From: Balneola sp.
GTDB taxonomy: Bacteria; Bacteroidota; Rhodothermia; Balneolales; Balneolaceae
Length of the DNA: 64,000 bases
Direction of reading: 5' to 3'
Assembly: GCA_002720745.1 (NCBI GenBank)
Contig: PBJO01000018.1
Span: forward strand, 62,001-126,000
Part shown: positions 37,936 through 48,880 of the stretch, one piece after another
Layout: each line of letters opens with the position of its first letter
Position numbering within the stretch: position 1 is the stretch's first letter
The notes under the pieces: model-generated
What the model saw: the letters and a program-made list of their open reading frames with translations, nothing else
Told to the model about the DNA's origin: nothing
Database searches by the model: none
Program-made: the position numbers and the translations under genes

Positions 37936-40815
37936 TTAACTAGTATAAGCTTCTATTGGCAGGCAGGAACACACTAAATTTCTGTCTCCATAGGCATCAT
38001 CGACCCTAGAAACGGAAGGCCAGAATTTATTCCATCGTAATTCGACAATCGGAAATACTGCTTGTTCACGGCTATATGTCTTTTCCCATTTTTCTTGGGT
38101 TAGTACCCGCATGGTATGTGGGGCATTTTTCAAAGGGTTATCTTCGACGGGCCACTCTCCTTGTTCAACGGACTTAATTTCTGCCCGGATGGCAATCATA
38201 GCTTCGCAGAAACGATCAAGTTCAGCCAAACTTTCGCTTTCTGTAGGTTCAATCATGAGTGTACCTGGCACCGGAAAACTCATCGTCGGAGCATGGTATC
38301 CATAATCCATTAACCTCTTTGCTAAATCGGTTGCTTCAATTCCTGCACTTTGTCTAAATGGTCGTAAATCGATAATAAATTCATGAGCAGAACGACCACT
38401 AAGACCAGTATATAGTATTGAGTAATGAGGCGCTAGACGTTCTTTAATATAATTGGCATTTAAAATAGCCCGACGGGTTGCTTCGGTTAACCCATCACCT
38501 CCCATCATACGAATATATGCGTATGATATAGTCAAAATACTTGCGCTGCCATAAGGTGCTGCAGATACTGGAGAAGTCCCAAAAGTTCCTCCTGTAAGAA
38601 TCTGAGAGTGAGTAGAAAGAAAAGGAGTTAAATGCTTAGCTACCCCAATTGGTCCCATACCAGGTCCTCCGCCTCCGTGAGGAATACAAAATGTTTTATG
38701 AAGATTTAAATGGCATACATCAGCTCCAATGAGCCCTGGACTCGTTAAACCTACCTGAGCATTCATATTTGCTCCGTCCATATAGACCTGTCCACCATGC
38801 TGATGAATTAGGGTACAAAAATCTTTGATCTTATGCTCAAAAACCCCATGAGTAGACGGGTAGGTGACCATCAACGCGGCTAGCCGGTCAGAGTATTTCT
38901 CAACTTTTGCTTCCAAATCGTCAAAGGAAATATTCCCGTGCTTGTCTGTTTCTACCACAATAACTTCCATACCAGCCATAACGGCACTGGCTGGGTTGGT
39001 TCCATGAGCAGAAGCTGGGATTAAAGCCACATTACGATGAGAATCTCCTCTGTGTTCATGATAAGCTCTTATGGTCATTAGTCCAGCATATTCTCCTTGT
39101 GCGCCAGAATTAGGTTGAAACGAAATCGCATCAAATCCAGTAATATCTGCAAGCCATGCCTCTAATTCTTTAAACATCTGAGCATAGCCCTGGGCTTGCT
39201 CGAGTGGTGCAAATGGATGGATGTGTGCAAACTCTGGCCAACTTAGGGGAATCATTTCACTGGTAGCATTTAGCTTCATCGTGCAGGAACCTAGGGAAAT
39301 CATGGAGTGAACCAAAGAAAGATCCTTTGATTCTAAACGCTTCATATAACGAAGCATTTCATGTTCTGTTCGGTATGCATGAAATACCTCATGACTCATA
39401 AACTCTGAATCCCTAAGAATGCTTGAAGGCAAATGCATCTCGATTTTATCCATTTCCTCAGAGAAGTCTAGATCGGACTGCTTTCCTGTCACCTCTTCGA
39501 AAATTTGCTGAAGAAGCTCGAGATCATCAAGGTCTTTCGCTTCATCCCAGCTTAAACTAGCGGTATCATCGGTAGCATAATAGAAATTTGTTTCTAGCTT
39601 TGTAGCAACAGGTTCTAAAAGGCTACGTTTCATTCGGAAGGTTAAGGTGTCAAAATACTCGGTTGTTTGAACTTCTACACCTAAGGATTCGAGTAGCTTT
39701 TTAGTTAGAGAAGTATACCCATGAATACGTGATGCAATATGTTTAAGCCCTTCTGGACCATGATATACCCCATACATTCCCGCAATAACGGCTAGTAATA
39801 CTTGTGCCGTACATATATTCGAGGTCGCTTTTTCACGGCGAATATGCTGTTCTCTGGTCTGAAGGGCCATACGATAAGCTGGTCGGCCTTCTTTATCTTG
39901 TGTTACACCAATGATTCGACCTGGTATTTGCCGTTTAAAAGCTTCTTTCGTTGCAAAATACGCCGCATGTGGTCCGCCATAGCCCATCGGAATACCAAAA
40001 CGCTGCGTAGTCCCAACTACTACGTCGGCCCCCATCTCACCAGGCGGAGTTAAAAGGGTTAAACTGAGCAAGTCTGCGGCGGCTACCACAAATACTTTAT
40101 GCTCGTTGCAAGCTTGAATTAGTGCCTCATAACTAACTACCTGTCCGTCGACTTCTGGATATTGAAATAAGATTCCAAATACATCTTCCCGAGTAACATC
40201 GAGTTGCGCCAATTCTCCCACTTCTATCCGTATACCTAATGGAACTGATCTGGTGTACAATAAATCAAGGGTCTGTGGAAACACTTTGTCACTCACAAAA
40301 AAAGTATCAGCTGTTTTTTTCTTACTTCCTTTTCTTTGTCCATAGAGCATAGTCATGGCTTCTGCTGCTGCAGTAGCTTCATCGAGTAACGAGGCATTAG
40401 CTAACTCCATACCAGTAAGATCACTGACCATAGTTTGAAAGTTGATAAGCGCTTCCATCCGGCCTTGTGCAATTTCTGCCTGATATGGAGTATAAGCGGT
40501 ATACCAAGCCGGATTTTCTAAAATATTCCTTTGAATAACCGTCGGTAAAAAGGTATCGTAGTATCCCTGGCCGATATATGAGGTATATACCTTATTCATA
40601 CATGCAATTTTACGGAATTCGACTAAAAACTCTTCCTCTGTAAGTGCAGCAGGTATATTTAAATCACATTTTAATCGAATACCTTTAGGAATTGTTTCCT
40701 CGATCAACTGTTCCATATCTTTAGCATTAATCATCTCAAGCATATGTTGATGATCAGCAATGCTCATTCCATGATGTCGACTGGTAAATGGTAATTTTTG
40801 AAAAGATATACTCAT
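37936..40815 (-). CDS. gcvP: Glycine dehydrogenase (decarboxylating), P-protein
   Basis: The 959-residue single-chain P-protein of the glycine cleavage system decarboxylates glycine and passes the aminomethyl group to GcvH. It starts with [20 protein letters not shown], has [20 protein letters not shown] near 128-147 and [18 protein letters not shown] near 507, and the PLP lysine in [20 protein letters not shown] near 703. The two halves found as separate GcvPA and GcvPB in some bacteria are fused here. GcvT and GcvH are not in the window. It lies 26 bases upstream of the CstB-like gene. Confidence 0.98.
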   Translation of the reverse strand: MSISFQKLPFTSRHHGMSIADHQHMLEMINAKDMEQLIEETIPKGIRLKCDLNIPAALTEEEFLVEFRKIACMNKVYTSYIGQGYYDTFLPTVIQRNILENPAWYTAYTPYQAEIAQGRMEALINFQTMVSDLTGMELANASLLDEATAAAEAMTMLYGQRKGSKKKTADTFFVSDKVFPQTLDLLYTRSVPLGIRIEVGELAQLDVTREDVFGILFQYPEVDGQVVSYEALIQACNEHKVFVVAAADLLSLTLLTPPGEMGADVVVGTTQRFGIPMGYGGPHAAYFATKEAFKRQIPGRIIGVTQDKEGRPAYRMALQTREQHIRREKATSNICTAQVLLAVIAGMYGVYHGPEGLKHIASRIHGYTSLTKKLLESLGVEVQTTEYFDTLTFRMKRSLLEPVATKLETNFYYATDDTASLSWDEAKDLDDLELLQQIFEEVTGKQSDLDFSEEMDKIEMHLPSSILRDSEFMSHEVFHAYRTEHEMLRYMKRLESKDLSLVHSMISLGSCTMKLNATSEMIPLSWPEFAHIHPFAPLEQAQGYAQMFKELEAWLADITGFDAISFQPNSGAQGEYAGLMTIRAYHEHRGDSHRNVALIPASAHGTNPASAVMAGMEVIVVETDKHGNISFDDLEAKVEKYSDRLAALMVTYPSTHGVFEHKIKDFCTLIHQHGGQVYMDGANMNAQVGLTSPGLIGADVCHLNLHKTFCIPHGGGGPGMGPIGVAKHLTPFLSTHSQILTGGTFGTSPVSAAPYGSASILTISYAYIRMMGGDGLTEATRRAILNANYIKERLAPHYSILYTGLSGRSAHEFIIDLRPFRQSAGIEATDLAKRLMDYGYHAPTMSFPVPGTLMIEPTESESLAELDRFCEAMIAIRAEIKSVEQGEWPVEDNPLKNAPHTMRVLTQEKWEKTYSREQAVFPIVELRWNKFWPSVSRVDDAYGDRNLVCSCLPIEAYTS

Positions 40816-41052
40816 TATTGGTTTCTTAAATAATATATTTATAGAAGAAATATGCTACTCAAATAAAAACGCAAAAGATGCATTCGTCTGCTAGATGAAT
40901 GAATTAGAATTTCAGACCTTTAAATGTATTTTAAATTACGGATTTCTTTATTTTTTTTTCTGATAAATAGCTACCCTTTTTATATTGCTTACTCAAGTGA
41001 TAGTGTCCATCTATCCTTTTATCTGAAAATCACTTAGACGATTAAGAACTAC

Positions 41053-43089
41053 ATGGAAAATATCTCATTTGGAAAAATATTTCTTTCACACGCTAAAATT
41101 TTGCGAATTATGAATGTTAAAGTACTTTCTTTTTTCTGTTTCTTCGTTATTATAACTCCATATTTTTTACAAGCTCAGGAGTCTCAAATTCGCCTATTAA
41201 ATCAACCCTTAGAACTGAGGGTAAATGAACGAGTCCAACTAGAAGCAGAAGTGCTAAGCGCGGATGGTGTTGTTTTGGCCGATACCGTGGTCTTTTTTTC
41301 TAGAGCGCGTCGCTCGTTAGTGGTCAGCCGTGATGGAGAGCTACTAGCGATAAAACCAGGTGTTCATATAATATCTGCTATGACACTAGGTCCTGACAGG
41401 ATTCGACAGGATTTCGAGGTTAACGTTCTTTTTCCACCAATCACCTATGTAGAGTGGGAGCAAGCTGAACATACCTTCTATTCAGGAACATTGTTAGATT
41501 TAATGTTTGAAATTAGGGATTCATTAGATGTGGTTCGAAGCGTCGATGAGCTCTTCATTTCAAGCAGTGATGAATCCATTCTTAGTGTAAATGATTTCAA
41601 TCAATTGAGTCTTAATGATGTTGGTTCTGCTAATTTAACAGTAATTGCAGGTACTGAGAAATTTAGTTGGCCGGTGAAAGTGTTAGAAAATAAAGCTACC
41701 GCACTAACTATGAAGCTCACAAATCCAAGTTCTGAGCCCATAAAAACAGGGGATGTAGTTCATTTTAGTACCCATGTGGAAGATAGAAAAAGAAATATTC
41801 TAGCTTATATGCCAGTTCAATACAGTTTTATCGCCTACCCTAACGATAAATTAGGTCAAGGTAACTCTGCACAAATTGCTCAAGATGGACGTTTTGTCGC
41901 TAGTCATGCTGGAAAATATTCCATCATTGCCCGTTCTGGTGCTATTCAAACAATAATGAATATCACAGTTCAACCTAGAAATATTCGTCGTAGCTTAGAA
42001 GTGGTAGGTAAAGGCATAGTACCCGATGTAAAGACTTCAGATCTATGGGTTTGGGAAGGTGTTGATGGTAGTGATTATGCCATCACAGGGACTTGGGGAG
42101 CACGAGGAGAAGCGTTCCTTTGGGATGTTACTGATCCTAGTAATATACACACTATAGATACCGTAAAAGTAGATGCACGTACCGTTAATGATGTAAAGGT
42201 GTCTGAAGACGGTAGGATCGCCGTTATAACACGCGAAGGAGCTTCTAGCCGTAAAAATGGAATTATCATACTAGACGTCACAAACCCTTCAGAAACCACC
42301 ATACTCTCTGAGTATACCGATGGACTCACTGGGGGAGTTCACAACACATTTATTTACGAAAACCATGTTTATGCGGTAAATAATGGACGCAAATATGATA
42401 TCATAAATATTGAAGATCCCCGCAATCCTTATACTGTTGGAGTTTTTGAACTCGATACTCCTGGACATTCTATTCATGATGTTTGGATAGAAGATGGGAT
42501 TGCTTATTCATCAAATTGGGGCGATGGAGTTGTCGCGGTAGATGTAGGATTGAATCACTCATCAGATATGCCAGGTGCAAATGGTAGTCCAGCAAACCCT
42601 ACACCACTTGGTAGTTATACCTACCCTAGTGGTTGGAACCATGCAGCTTTTCCGTTTAAATCCGAATCTACCGGCAAATTTTATGTAGCAGCAGGTGATG
42701 AAGCTTTTCCCTATGGCCTAGATACCCAAGGACCAAATCGAGCAGCAGGTTGGGTACACTTTATCGAATTTGATGGATGGGATAATCCAAAAGAAGTCGC
42801 ACGTTATCAAGTTCCAGGAGCAGGTTCACATAACTATTGGATTGAAAATGATATCATGTATGCTGCCTTCTATAATGGTGGTTTACGAGTGGTTGATGTA
42901 TCAGGTGATTTGATGGGAGATTTATATGAACAGGGACGTGAAATTGCGTTATTTTTACCTACAGATCCTAACGCTGCAATTCCTAACTCTACCTTTACAT
43001 GGGGTCCGCAACCCTATAAAGGTCTCATCTTCTTATCAGATTGGAATTCCGGTATTTGGGCAGTCAAGCTAGGAGCACTCCAGAACTAA
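41053..43089 (+). CDS. Secreted LVIVD-type beta-propeller protein with Ig-like N-terminus
   Basis: The signal peptide is best seen from a second Met at 41110 (VLSFFCFFVIITPYFLQAQ), which makes 41110 a plausible true start. Residues about 45-325 look like two or three bacterial Ig-like domains (RVQLEAEVLSADGVVL; AGKYSIIARSGA). The rest is a propeller with LVIVD-like blades: LWVWEGVDGSDYAITG, AFLWDVTDPSNIHTIDTV, GIIILDVTNPSETTIL, YDIINIEDPRNPYTVGVF, then GGLRVVDVSGDL. Such proteins are exported and bind partners or ligands unknown. It is 37 bases upstream of a YVTN propeller gene, with a ZIP transporter beyond, so a shared role is likely. Confidence 0.85.
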   Translation: MENISFGKIFLSHAKILRIMNVKVLSFFCFFVIITPYFLQAQESQIRLLNQPLELRVNERVQLEAEVLSADGVVLADTVVFFSRARRSLVVSRDGELLAIKPGVHIISAMTLGPDRIRQDFEVNVLFPPITYVEWEQAEHTFYSGTLLDLMFEIRDSLDVVRSVDELFISSSDESILSVNDFNQLSLNDVGSANLTVIAGTEKFSWPVKVLENKATALTMKLTNPSSEPIKTGDVVHFSTHVEDRKRNILAYMPVQYSFIAYPNDKLGQGNSAQIAQDGRFVASHAGKYSIIARSGAIQTIMNITVQPRNIRRSLEVVGKGIVPDVKTSDLWVWEGVDGSDYAITGTWGARGEAFLWDVTDPSNIHTIDTVKVDARTVNDVKVSEDGRIAVITREGASSRKNGIIILDVTNPSETTILSEYTDGLTGGVHNTFIYENHVYAVNNGRKYDIINIEDPRNPYTVGVFELDTPGHSIHDVWIEDGIAYSSNWGDGVVAVDVGLNHSSDMPGANGSPANPTPLGSYTYPSGWNHAAFPFKSESTGKFYVAAGDEAFPYGLDTQGPNRAAGWVHFIEFDGWDNPKEVARYQVPGAGSHNYWIENDIMYAAFYNGGLRVVDVSGDLMGDLYEQGREIALFLPTDPNAAIPNSTFTWGPQPYKGLIFLSDWNSGIWAVKLGALQN

Positions 43090-43126
43090 ATGATTAATAA
43101 CTTTAAAAATTGAGTTAATAAAAATA

Positions 43127-44371
43127 ATGGCAATACTTCAACCAAATAAGCAATACTCAATAACCAAAAGCTTCTTCTTGTACTTCATCCTGCTTTTACT
43201 TTTATCTACCATAGATATTAATGCACAAATCTATCAAGTCTACGTAACAGCAGAGTCAGATGATCTAGTTCAACTAGTGAGCTTTGATGCTGCATCAAAC
43301 AAAGGCTGGGTTGATATAACAATTCCAGTTGGAAAACTTCCAACGGAAACTGATGGCCCACATGGGCTCACTATTTCCCCCAATAAAAAGCATTGGTTTG
43401 TTACTATTGCGCATGGCAACCCTTACGGTTATTTGGCAAAATACAGCACCGAAAATAATGAATTAATGGGTACAGTTAATCTTGGTTTATTTCCTGCAAG
43501 TATGGAAATTTCCAACTATACAGGACTTTTATATGTAGTGAATTTCAATTTGCACGGGGTAATGGAACCTAGTAGTATGATGGTTGTCGATCCCGAGACC
43601 ATGGACTTAATAGCCGAATTACCAACTGGAATTATGCCGCACGGGACTAGAATGAACTCTAAAGGCACCAAAGCCTATCATGTCTCCATGATGAATGATG
43701 AATTAATTGAAGTGGATACCTATGGGTTAGACATCACTAGAACTTTATCACTAAAAGTATCCATGATTGATGACTCTGCTCATGAGAAACATAATACTGA
43801 GACCACCCAAGATTTAGTAGCTGAGCTAAAAGCCATGGATGGTTCAGGCGGACGGATGAGTTGGATGAAAGAAATGAATGCTTCTAAACCAGCAAATGAA
43901 GAAAAACATAGCTCAATGACATATCATCGCCCTCTAGTTAAACCTACTTGGGTAGACACTCATCCTAACGACCAATGGGTATATGTTGCAGGAAATGGAT
44001 CCGACGAAATTATTGAAATAGATGTTGAAAACTGGAGTATAAGCCGCAGAATGCCAACTGGGAAATTGCCCTATAATTTAGAAGTGAGTCCAAATGGTAA
44101 ATATTTGGTTAGTTCCCTTAAAGGCGCCGGAGCAACAAGTATAATAGACTTAGAACATGGGGTAGAACTTGCACGAATACCCAACTCTCGTAGAGTTTCA
44201 CATGGCGTTACCATAAGCCCTGATAGTAAATATGCCTTTATTTCAGTTGAAGGAGTTGGTGGTGAGCCTGGATCTGTTGACATCATTTGTATTGAGACTC
44301 AAGAGCTAATAACCTTTGTTGAAACAGGAAAACAGGCAGGGGGAATAAGCTTTTTTACCACCTTGAAATGA
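43127..44371 (+). CDS. Secreted YVTN/YncE-like beta-propeller protein with His/Met-rich insert
   Basis: The 414-residue protein has a signal peptide ending near DINAQ (residue 33). Propeller blades are visible as HGLTISPNKKHWFVTIAHG, YTGLLYVVNFN, DPETMDLIAELPTGIMPHGT, DQWVYVAGNGSDEIIEIDVE, YNLEVSPNGKYLVSSL and VTISPDSKYAFISVEG. Between blades, about residues 219-270, an insert unusually rich in His and Met (AHEKHNTETT, GGRMSWMKEMN, EEKHSSMTYHRP) breaks the pattern and could bind metal. It sits 37 bases after the LVIVD gene and before a ZIP transporter. A role in periplasmic metal or redox cofactor handling is inference. Confidence 0.85.
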   Translation: MAILQPNKQYSITKSFFLYFILLLLLSTIDINAQIYQVYVTAESDDLVQLVSFDAASNKGWVDITIPVGKLPTETDGPHGLTISPNKKHWFVTIAHGNPYGYLAKYSTENNELMGTVNLGLFPASMEISNYTGLLYVVNFNLHGVMEPSSMMVVDPETMDLIAELPTGIMPHGTRMNSKGTKAYHVSMMNDELIEVDTYGLDITRTLSLKVSMIDDSAHEKHNTETTQDLVAELKAMDGSGGRMSWMKEMNASKPANEEKHSSMTYHRPLVKPTWVDTHPNDQWVYVAGNGSDEIIEIDVENWSISRRMPTGKLPYNLEVSPNGKYLVSSLKGAGATSIIDLEHGVELARIPNSRRVSHGVTISPDSKYAFISVEGVGGEPGSVDIICIETQELITFVETGKQAGGISFFTTLK

Positions 44372-44499
44372 TTTATTGTTTGACTTGAAGAGAACTTTAG
44401 GACTGCTACCTCTTAGACCGATATCACTATAAGACTAAATATTTAATAGCCTGAATTGTAGACTTTTTTTGTATAGCTTCTTTGTTATTCCGCCCTTAT

Positions 44500-44539
44500 A
44501 TTTAGCTATGGCTAAATTTTTAATTAGCCAAATTTTTTT
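44500..44539 (+). terminator. Two overlapping terminator-like hairpins before the ZIP gene
   Basis: ATTTAGC (44500-44506) and GCTAAAT (44511-44517) form a 7-bp stem with a TATG loop and a following T-tract. GGCTAA (44510-44515) can instead pair with TTAGCC (44524-44529), followed by AAA and seven Ts ending at 44539. The two stems share bases and exclude each other. This may be just the end of the propeller operon or an attenuator in the ZIP leader; the sequence alone does not decide. Confidence 0.5.
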
Positions 44540-44581
44540 GCCTTAGATTTTAAGGATTACACTAAATCAAAAGCTTTCAAA

Positions 44582-45409
44582 ATGATACTACCCGAATGGT
44601 TTCTTGCTTTACATCCCATGGCCCAAGCTTTTATGGCTGGTTTATTCACATGGGGTATGACCGCTTTAGGCGCCTCACTAGTTTTTTTTACCAAACAAGT
44701 AAGTTTTAAGTTACTAGATAGTATGATGGGATTTGCAGCGGGTGTCATGATCGCTGCGAGTATATGGTCGCTCATCCTACCTGCCATAGATATGGCTGAA
44801 GCGCAAGGCCATATTGGATGGATTCCTGCTGTTATCGGATTTTTATTAGGCGGGTTAATATTGCGGGTATGCGATCATTATCTACCCCACTTGCATATGG
44901 GACTTCCTAGGGATAAAGCTGAGGGACTTCCGACAAGTTGGAGGCGTTCTACTCTTTTGATGCTTGCTATGACTCTTCATAACATTCCGGAAGGGTTGGC
45001 CATTGGGGTCTTATTTGGTGCAGCCATTCAATCTGTTGACCTTGCGATGTCTGCTGCATTAGCTCCTGCTGTCGCACTAGCCATAGGAATAGGTATTCAA
45101 AATTTCCCTGAAGGAGTAGCCGTTGCGCTACCTCTTAGAAGAGATGGAATGAAAACCGGGAAAAGTTTTTGGTATGGGCAATTATCAGGTGCAGTTGAAC
45201 CTGTATCAGCAGTTATAGGCGCTGCAGCAGTTATACTTGTCCAACCAGTATTACCCTATGCACTTGCTTTTGCTGCTGGTGCTATGATTTATGTAGTGGT
45301 GGAAGAGCTCATCCCAGAGAGTCAAATGCACGGAAATACTGATATAGCGACCCTTGGTACAATGATTGGTTTTAGCGTTATGATGGTATTAGATGTAGCC
45401 TTAGGCTAG
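44582..45409 (+). CDS. ZIP family metal transporter (ZupT/GufA-like)
   Basis: The 275-residue protein has about eight transmembrane helices. The metal-binding helix signatures are present: [17 protein letters not shown] near 132-148 and [16 protein letters not shown] near 174-189, the paired HNxPEG and NxPEG motifs of ZIP transporters, plus [10 protein letters not shown] near 240. It imports divalent metals such as zinc, iron or manganese into the cytoplasm. It follows two secreted propeller proteins, with a 210-base leader that contains two overlapping hairpins. It converges on the PH-domain gene. Confidence 0.93.
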   Translation: MILPEWFLALHPMAQAFMAGLFTWGMTALGASLVFFTKQVSFKLLDSMMGFAAGVMIAASIWSLILPAIDMAEAQGHIGWIPAVIGFLLGGLILRVCDHYLPHLHMGLPRDKAEGLPTSWRRSTLLMLAMTLHNIPEGLAIGVLFGAAIQSVDLAMSAALAPAVALAIGIGIQNFPEGVAVALPLRRDGMKTGKSFWYGQLSGAVEPVSAVIGAAAVILVQPVLPYALAFAAGAMIYVVVEELIPESQMHGNTDIATLGTMIGFSVMMVLDVALG

Positions 45410-45420
45410 GAAGGAGACGG

Positions 45421-47025
45421 TCAACAGTGTAAACTCTTCATAATTGAGTTCATTGCATCTGAACTGAAATCCTTAACTCGAACACGTAATTCTTGAGAAC
45501 CAGATACTACACTAAAAATTAGGTGATACAGTCTTTTACTTTTCTGAAAGATGTGTTGGGTATTACCACTCGATTGTAAGCGTATTTTTGGAATCCAAAT
45601 ATGCTTTCGCGCCAATGCTCTGTATCTTATATATAGATGTCCTGAAGATAGCCCTAGTTCGGTATCTTTATAGGCAATCCAACCATAGAGTGTAGCGGGA
45701 ATACTTAGCAAAGCTAACCAGACTAACCAAGGCAACCAATAAACACCCAATAAGGTTGGAAAAAACCACATATAATTAGGTCTTCGTAGATAACGGAAAA
45801 AAGCATTTTTTGGTGCAATAGCATACAATTGGAGTTGCTTGTTATCGCTGGGTTCCAAATTAGTCTGTGTTGGTATAAAAACATCATCTAGACAAAAATA
45901 TGAGTCCTGAGATGTTTCCTGTAATTGATGTCTTTGCTGCTGACTAATCCCCTTGGCTAATTCCCAATCACCAAAAAATTGTTGGAAGAAGGCCTCCCGC
46001 TCATCACTAAGTATTAAAGGAGCTGCAATCAAGGATTTTTGCTGCTGGCCTTGTTGATGCCCTGCGCTAATAATTGAAATCGATTCTAATCCAAAAGGCT
46101 GACGTAATAACCCTTCCGTAGATTTTAATGCTTGAATGCGATTATATGGAACGGTGGTTTGAATACGCTCTAGTAAACCTCTAGTAATGTGTAGTTCTTT
46201 GCCTATTTTGCGAATAGTGAAGCCATGATAGCGCACAAAACTTGACAAAATGGATAATAGATATGAGACAAAAATAACTGTCGCCACACTAAAGAGTATG
46301 AAGTAAATGCCGGGCTGTTGGATTACAGGAATACGATCAATTATCCACTGAATATTTTCATCGGTAATAAACTCCGAAAGTTGCCCAAGTATGGTTCCCA
46401 AAATGGTAGCAATTATCCCAAATTCACCAGACGTTAATGCCAAATAGAGTAAGCGCTTATTAGACAAGGACCACTCAGGATTTTGGCCATGGTACAAATC
46501 AAGGCTATTTTGCGAATCAAGACCTTTGTTTGTTTTTACATATGAAAGATGTTTATCCTGACTTAAGGTAAATTCTAACCCACCATGCTCAATACCTTTT
46601 GGATTTAATACCTCAACTATGCTATTAGCAGTTTGAGTATCAAGTGCCGATAGGACTGCTCGCTCAGACCCTCCCCCTGCTGTTTGGATGGTCAGCGATA
46701 CTAAGCCAAATAACCTTTGTATAATTCCGGCAGATATTTCAGTTACTTGAACCCTGTTCTTGTGTATATAAAGTTTTTTTTGAACAAAAATGCCTTTACA
46801 TATGTGTATTTCATCCACTAGCAACTTATACTTAAACCGAAACCAGCTCATAATACCTAGCCCAAACGCAGAAATGAGACCTAATCCAATAAACCAAGCG
46901 AGATAAGGTGATTCGTTTCGTGATCCCACAATAAGCAAAATGATGACGGTAAGTACATTTTGCTTGATCACTTCCAATACCCCGGTAATTGACGCAACCC
47001 AATGTAATCGCTGAAACTCAAACAT
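45421..47025 (-). CDS. Bacterial PH-domain membrane protein (YdbT-like)
   Basis: A 534-residue protein with three groups of transmembrane helices, each followed by a soluble bacterial PH (bPH2) domain. The repeated domain shows as LLVDEIHICKGIFVQKKLYI, FTIRKIGKELHITRGLLERI and LGLSSGHLYIRYRALARK, each with the pattern of a short strand, RG(L/I) and V/I-P-x-x-R-I-Q (VPYNRIQALKSTEGLLRQPFG). This is the YdbT layout. It overlaps the small partner gene upstream by 8 bases. YdbS/YdbT pairs are membrane proteins of unknown function. Confidence 0.88.
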   Translation of the reverse strand: MFEFQRLHWVASITGVLEVIKQNVLTVIILLIVGSRNESPYLAWFIGLGLISAFGLGIMSWFRFKYKLLVDEIHICKGIFVQKKLYIHKNRVQVTEISAGIIQRLFGLVSLTIQTAGGGSERAVLSALDTQTANSIVEVLNPKGIEHGGLEFTLSQDKHLSYVKTNKGLDSQNSLDLYHGQNPEWSLSNKRLLYLALTSGEFGIIATILGTILGQLSEFITDENIQWIIDRIPVIQQPGIYFILFSVATVIFVSYLLSILSSFVRYHGFTIRKIGKELHITRGLLERIQTTVPYNRIQALKSTEGLLRQPFGLESISIISAGHQQGQQQKSLIAAPLILSDEREAFFQQFFGDWELAKGISQQQRHQLQETSQDSYFCLDDVFIPTQTNLEPSDNKQLQLYAIAPKNAFFRYLRRPNYMWFFPTLLGVYWLPWLVWLALLSIPATLYGWIAYKDTELGLSSGHLYIRYRALARKHIWIPKIRLQSSGNTQHIFQKSKRLYHLIFSVVSGSQELRVRVKDFSSDAMNSIMKSLHC

Positions 47026-47488
47026 CTTCTTTTACTAACCTCACCATTTCGGTGATTTTATCCTTTAGTCCATGTGCAAGCTTTTCCTCTAAGGCAGGAA
47101 TTTCATGAGAGGTAGCTGCATTTGAAAAGCGAATAACCGAGAGGCCATATGATCGATAAATAGGACCTTGACTAGTATCTACATGTTGTATTCGGTTAAT
47201 GGGTACCTCCGTATACTTTATCCATATAATCCCACGACGCATCTGAATACCTTTATCATCGATTTGGTAGCTCCAACGTGACCAGCTAAGCTGAGGAAGA
47301 AAGGCTACGATTAGTATATAAAATACCAATGCAAGAATAGCAGTACCAATACTCCATTCAAGAGCTATTACTTCCCTTGTATGCAAGAAATAGAGAAAAG
47401 CAGAGGGAACAAAAAGCAAAAGTCCGCTTAGTGCATATTGCAAACGCCAAGCAGGAATAGCATTTGGATGGATTCGTTCTTCTAGCAT
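47018..47488 (-). CDS. Bacterial PH-domain membrane protein (YdbS-like)
   Basis: The 156-residue protein has two transmembrane helices (about residues 15-35 and 40-62) and one bPH2 domain, with YQIDDKGIQMRRGIIWIKY, VPINRIQHVDTSQGPIYRS and YGLSVIRFSNAA. It is the usual small partner of the YdbT-type gene, whose start it overlaps by 8 bases, so the two are translated together and probably form a complex. No function is established. Confidence 0.9.
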   Translation of the reverse strand: MLEERIHPNAIPAWRLQYALSGLLLFVPSAFLYFLHTREVIALEWSIGTAILALVFYILIVAFLPQLSWSRWSYQIDDKGIQMRRGIIWIKYTEVPINRIQHVDTSQGPIYRSYGLSVIRFSNAATSHEIPALEEKLAHGLKDKITEMVRLVKEDV

Positions 47489-47532
47489 GATAGTTTCTTT
47501 TTAGGGGCTATAATATTTTCGAATTTTTGAGC

Positions 47533-48828
47533 TTAGTTAGTTTGTTGAATTTTATCAGGTTCCTGTACCCGTAACATGAGTAAAAAACCAAAAGCAAGTA
47601 GTGCTAAGACAACCGACATTCCTATCCTTTGGCTGGCAAATAGTACAGTCACCCAACCCAATAATTTAGGGCCAATAAATGCAGTGGCTTTTCCTGAAAA
47701 GGCAAACAAACCAAACATTTCGGTTCGTTTGTCTTCTGGTGCCAAGCGGCCCATTAAGGTTCTAGATGCTGCCTGTACAGGGCCAAAAAAGACCCCCAGC
47801 ATTAGCCCCCAGATCCAAAACCAAAATATATCCTCAACAAAAAGTATCGCTGTAACTGGAATAATTAAGCCCAAGAGTGAAAGCAATATCGTTTTTTTAC
47901 TGCCTGAACGGTCATCCATCCAAGAGAAGCCAACCGCACCGAGTGCAGCAGTAACATTTAGCCCAATCCCAAATATGATAATCTGAGATTCATCCATTGC
48001 AAAGGTTCCTGCGGCATATATTCCACCGAAGGCATAAATTAAAATAATCGCATCATTATAAATCATTCTTGCAAGAAGAAAGCGGTAAATATTGGCATAC
48101 TTTCGGGCTTGCTTAATGGAATTTTTTAGTTGCTGTAAACCCTCCCGAATAACCTGTCCTACAGGCGTATCATTTTTAGGAATGTCTGGGGTACGAAGAA
48201 ACATGGGAATGGAAAAAACCAAATACCATAATGCTGTAAATATAAAGGTAGCTCGTATGTGTTCTAGTGTTTCGGTATCCAAACCAAGCCAAGCACCTTC
48301 ACTTTCTATAAATAGATATAGTGCCCCCAAAAGACATGCAATTCCACCTGCAAAACCCATAGCCCACGACCATCCAGACCATCGTCCCAAATAAGATGGA
48401 GGCACTAAATCGGGAAGCATAGCATTGTAAAAAATGAAGGCGTATTCGGCCCCTACCGTTGCAATAAAGGTGACTATTAAGGCGTACATTAAAAATTCAG
48501 TCCTAGGCTCGGCAAACCAGAGTAAAAAACTAGCCACAATTGACACTAGTGAGAATGCCGCAATCCATGGTTTCCTTCGTCCGGATCGGTCGGCTATGGC
48601 ACCTAAAATGGGGGCAGTAAATGCAATTAATAGCCCTGCAACTGAGACCATATTACCCCACTGTTCGGTACCACTGATTGAGTCAGCTGCGATGGAACGC
48701 TGAAAATAAGCGGCAAAAACAAAAGTCTGAATAATGACAAAAAATGCGCTATTTGCCCAATCAAATAAGGCCCATGACCACATTCCCTTTGACACCTCTT
48801 TGGGAGTCGAATATTTCATAGAATTCAT
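47533..48828 (-). CDS. MFS transporter, UMF1 family
   Basis: A 431-residue protein with about twelve transmembrane helices. The N-terminus WSWALFDWANSAFFVIIQTF and the stretch LLIAFTAPILGAIADRSGRRKPW are typical of the UMF1/Atg22-like subgroup of the major facilitator superfamily, as are FIFYNAMLPDLV and GPVQAASRTLMGRLAPEDK. In yeast Atg22 exports amino acids from the vacuole; in bacteria the substrate is unknown. It lies 44 bases upstream of the PH-domain pair on the same strand. Confidence 0.92.
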   Translation of the reverse strand: MNSMKYSTPKEVSKGMWSWALFDWANSAFFVIIQTFVFAAYFQRSIAADSISGTEQWGNMVSVAGLLIAFTAPILGAIADRSGRRKPWIAAFSLVSIVASFLLWFAEPRTEFLMYALIVTFIATVGAEYAFIFYNAMLPDLVPPSYLGRWSGWSWAMGFAGGIACLLGALYLFIESEGAWLGLDTETLEHIRATFIFTALWYLVFSIPMFLRTPDIPKNDTPVGQVIREGLQQLKNSIKQARKYANIYRFLLARMIYNDAIILIYAFGGIYAAGTFAMDESQIIIFGIGLNVTAALGAVGFSWMDDRSGSKKTILLSLLGLIIPVTAILFVEDIFWFWIWGLMLGVFFGPVQAASRTLMGRLAPEDKRTEMFGLFAFSGKATAFIGPKLLGWVTVLFASQRIGMSVVLALLAFGFLLMLRVQEPDKIQQTN

Positions 48829-48880
48829 ACTATAAATATTTGTTTGGCTAAAGGTAAGGATTGCAAACCTTAATACGAAT

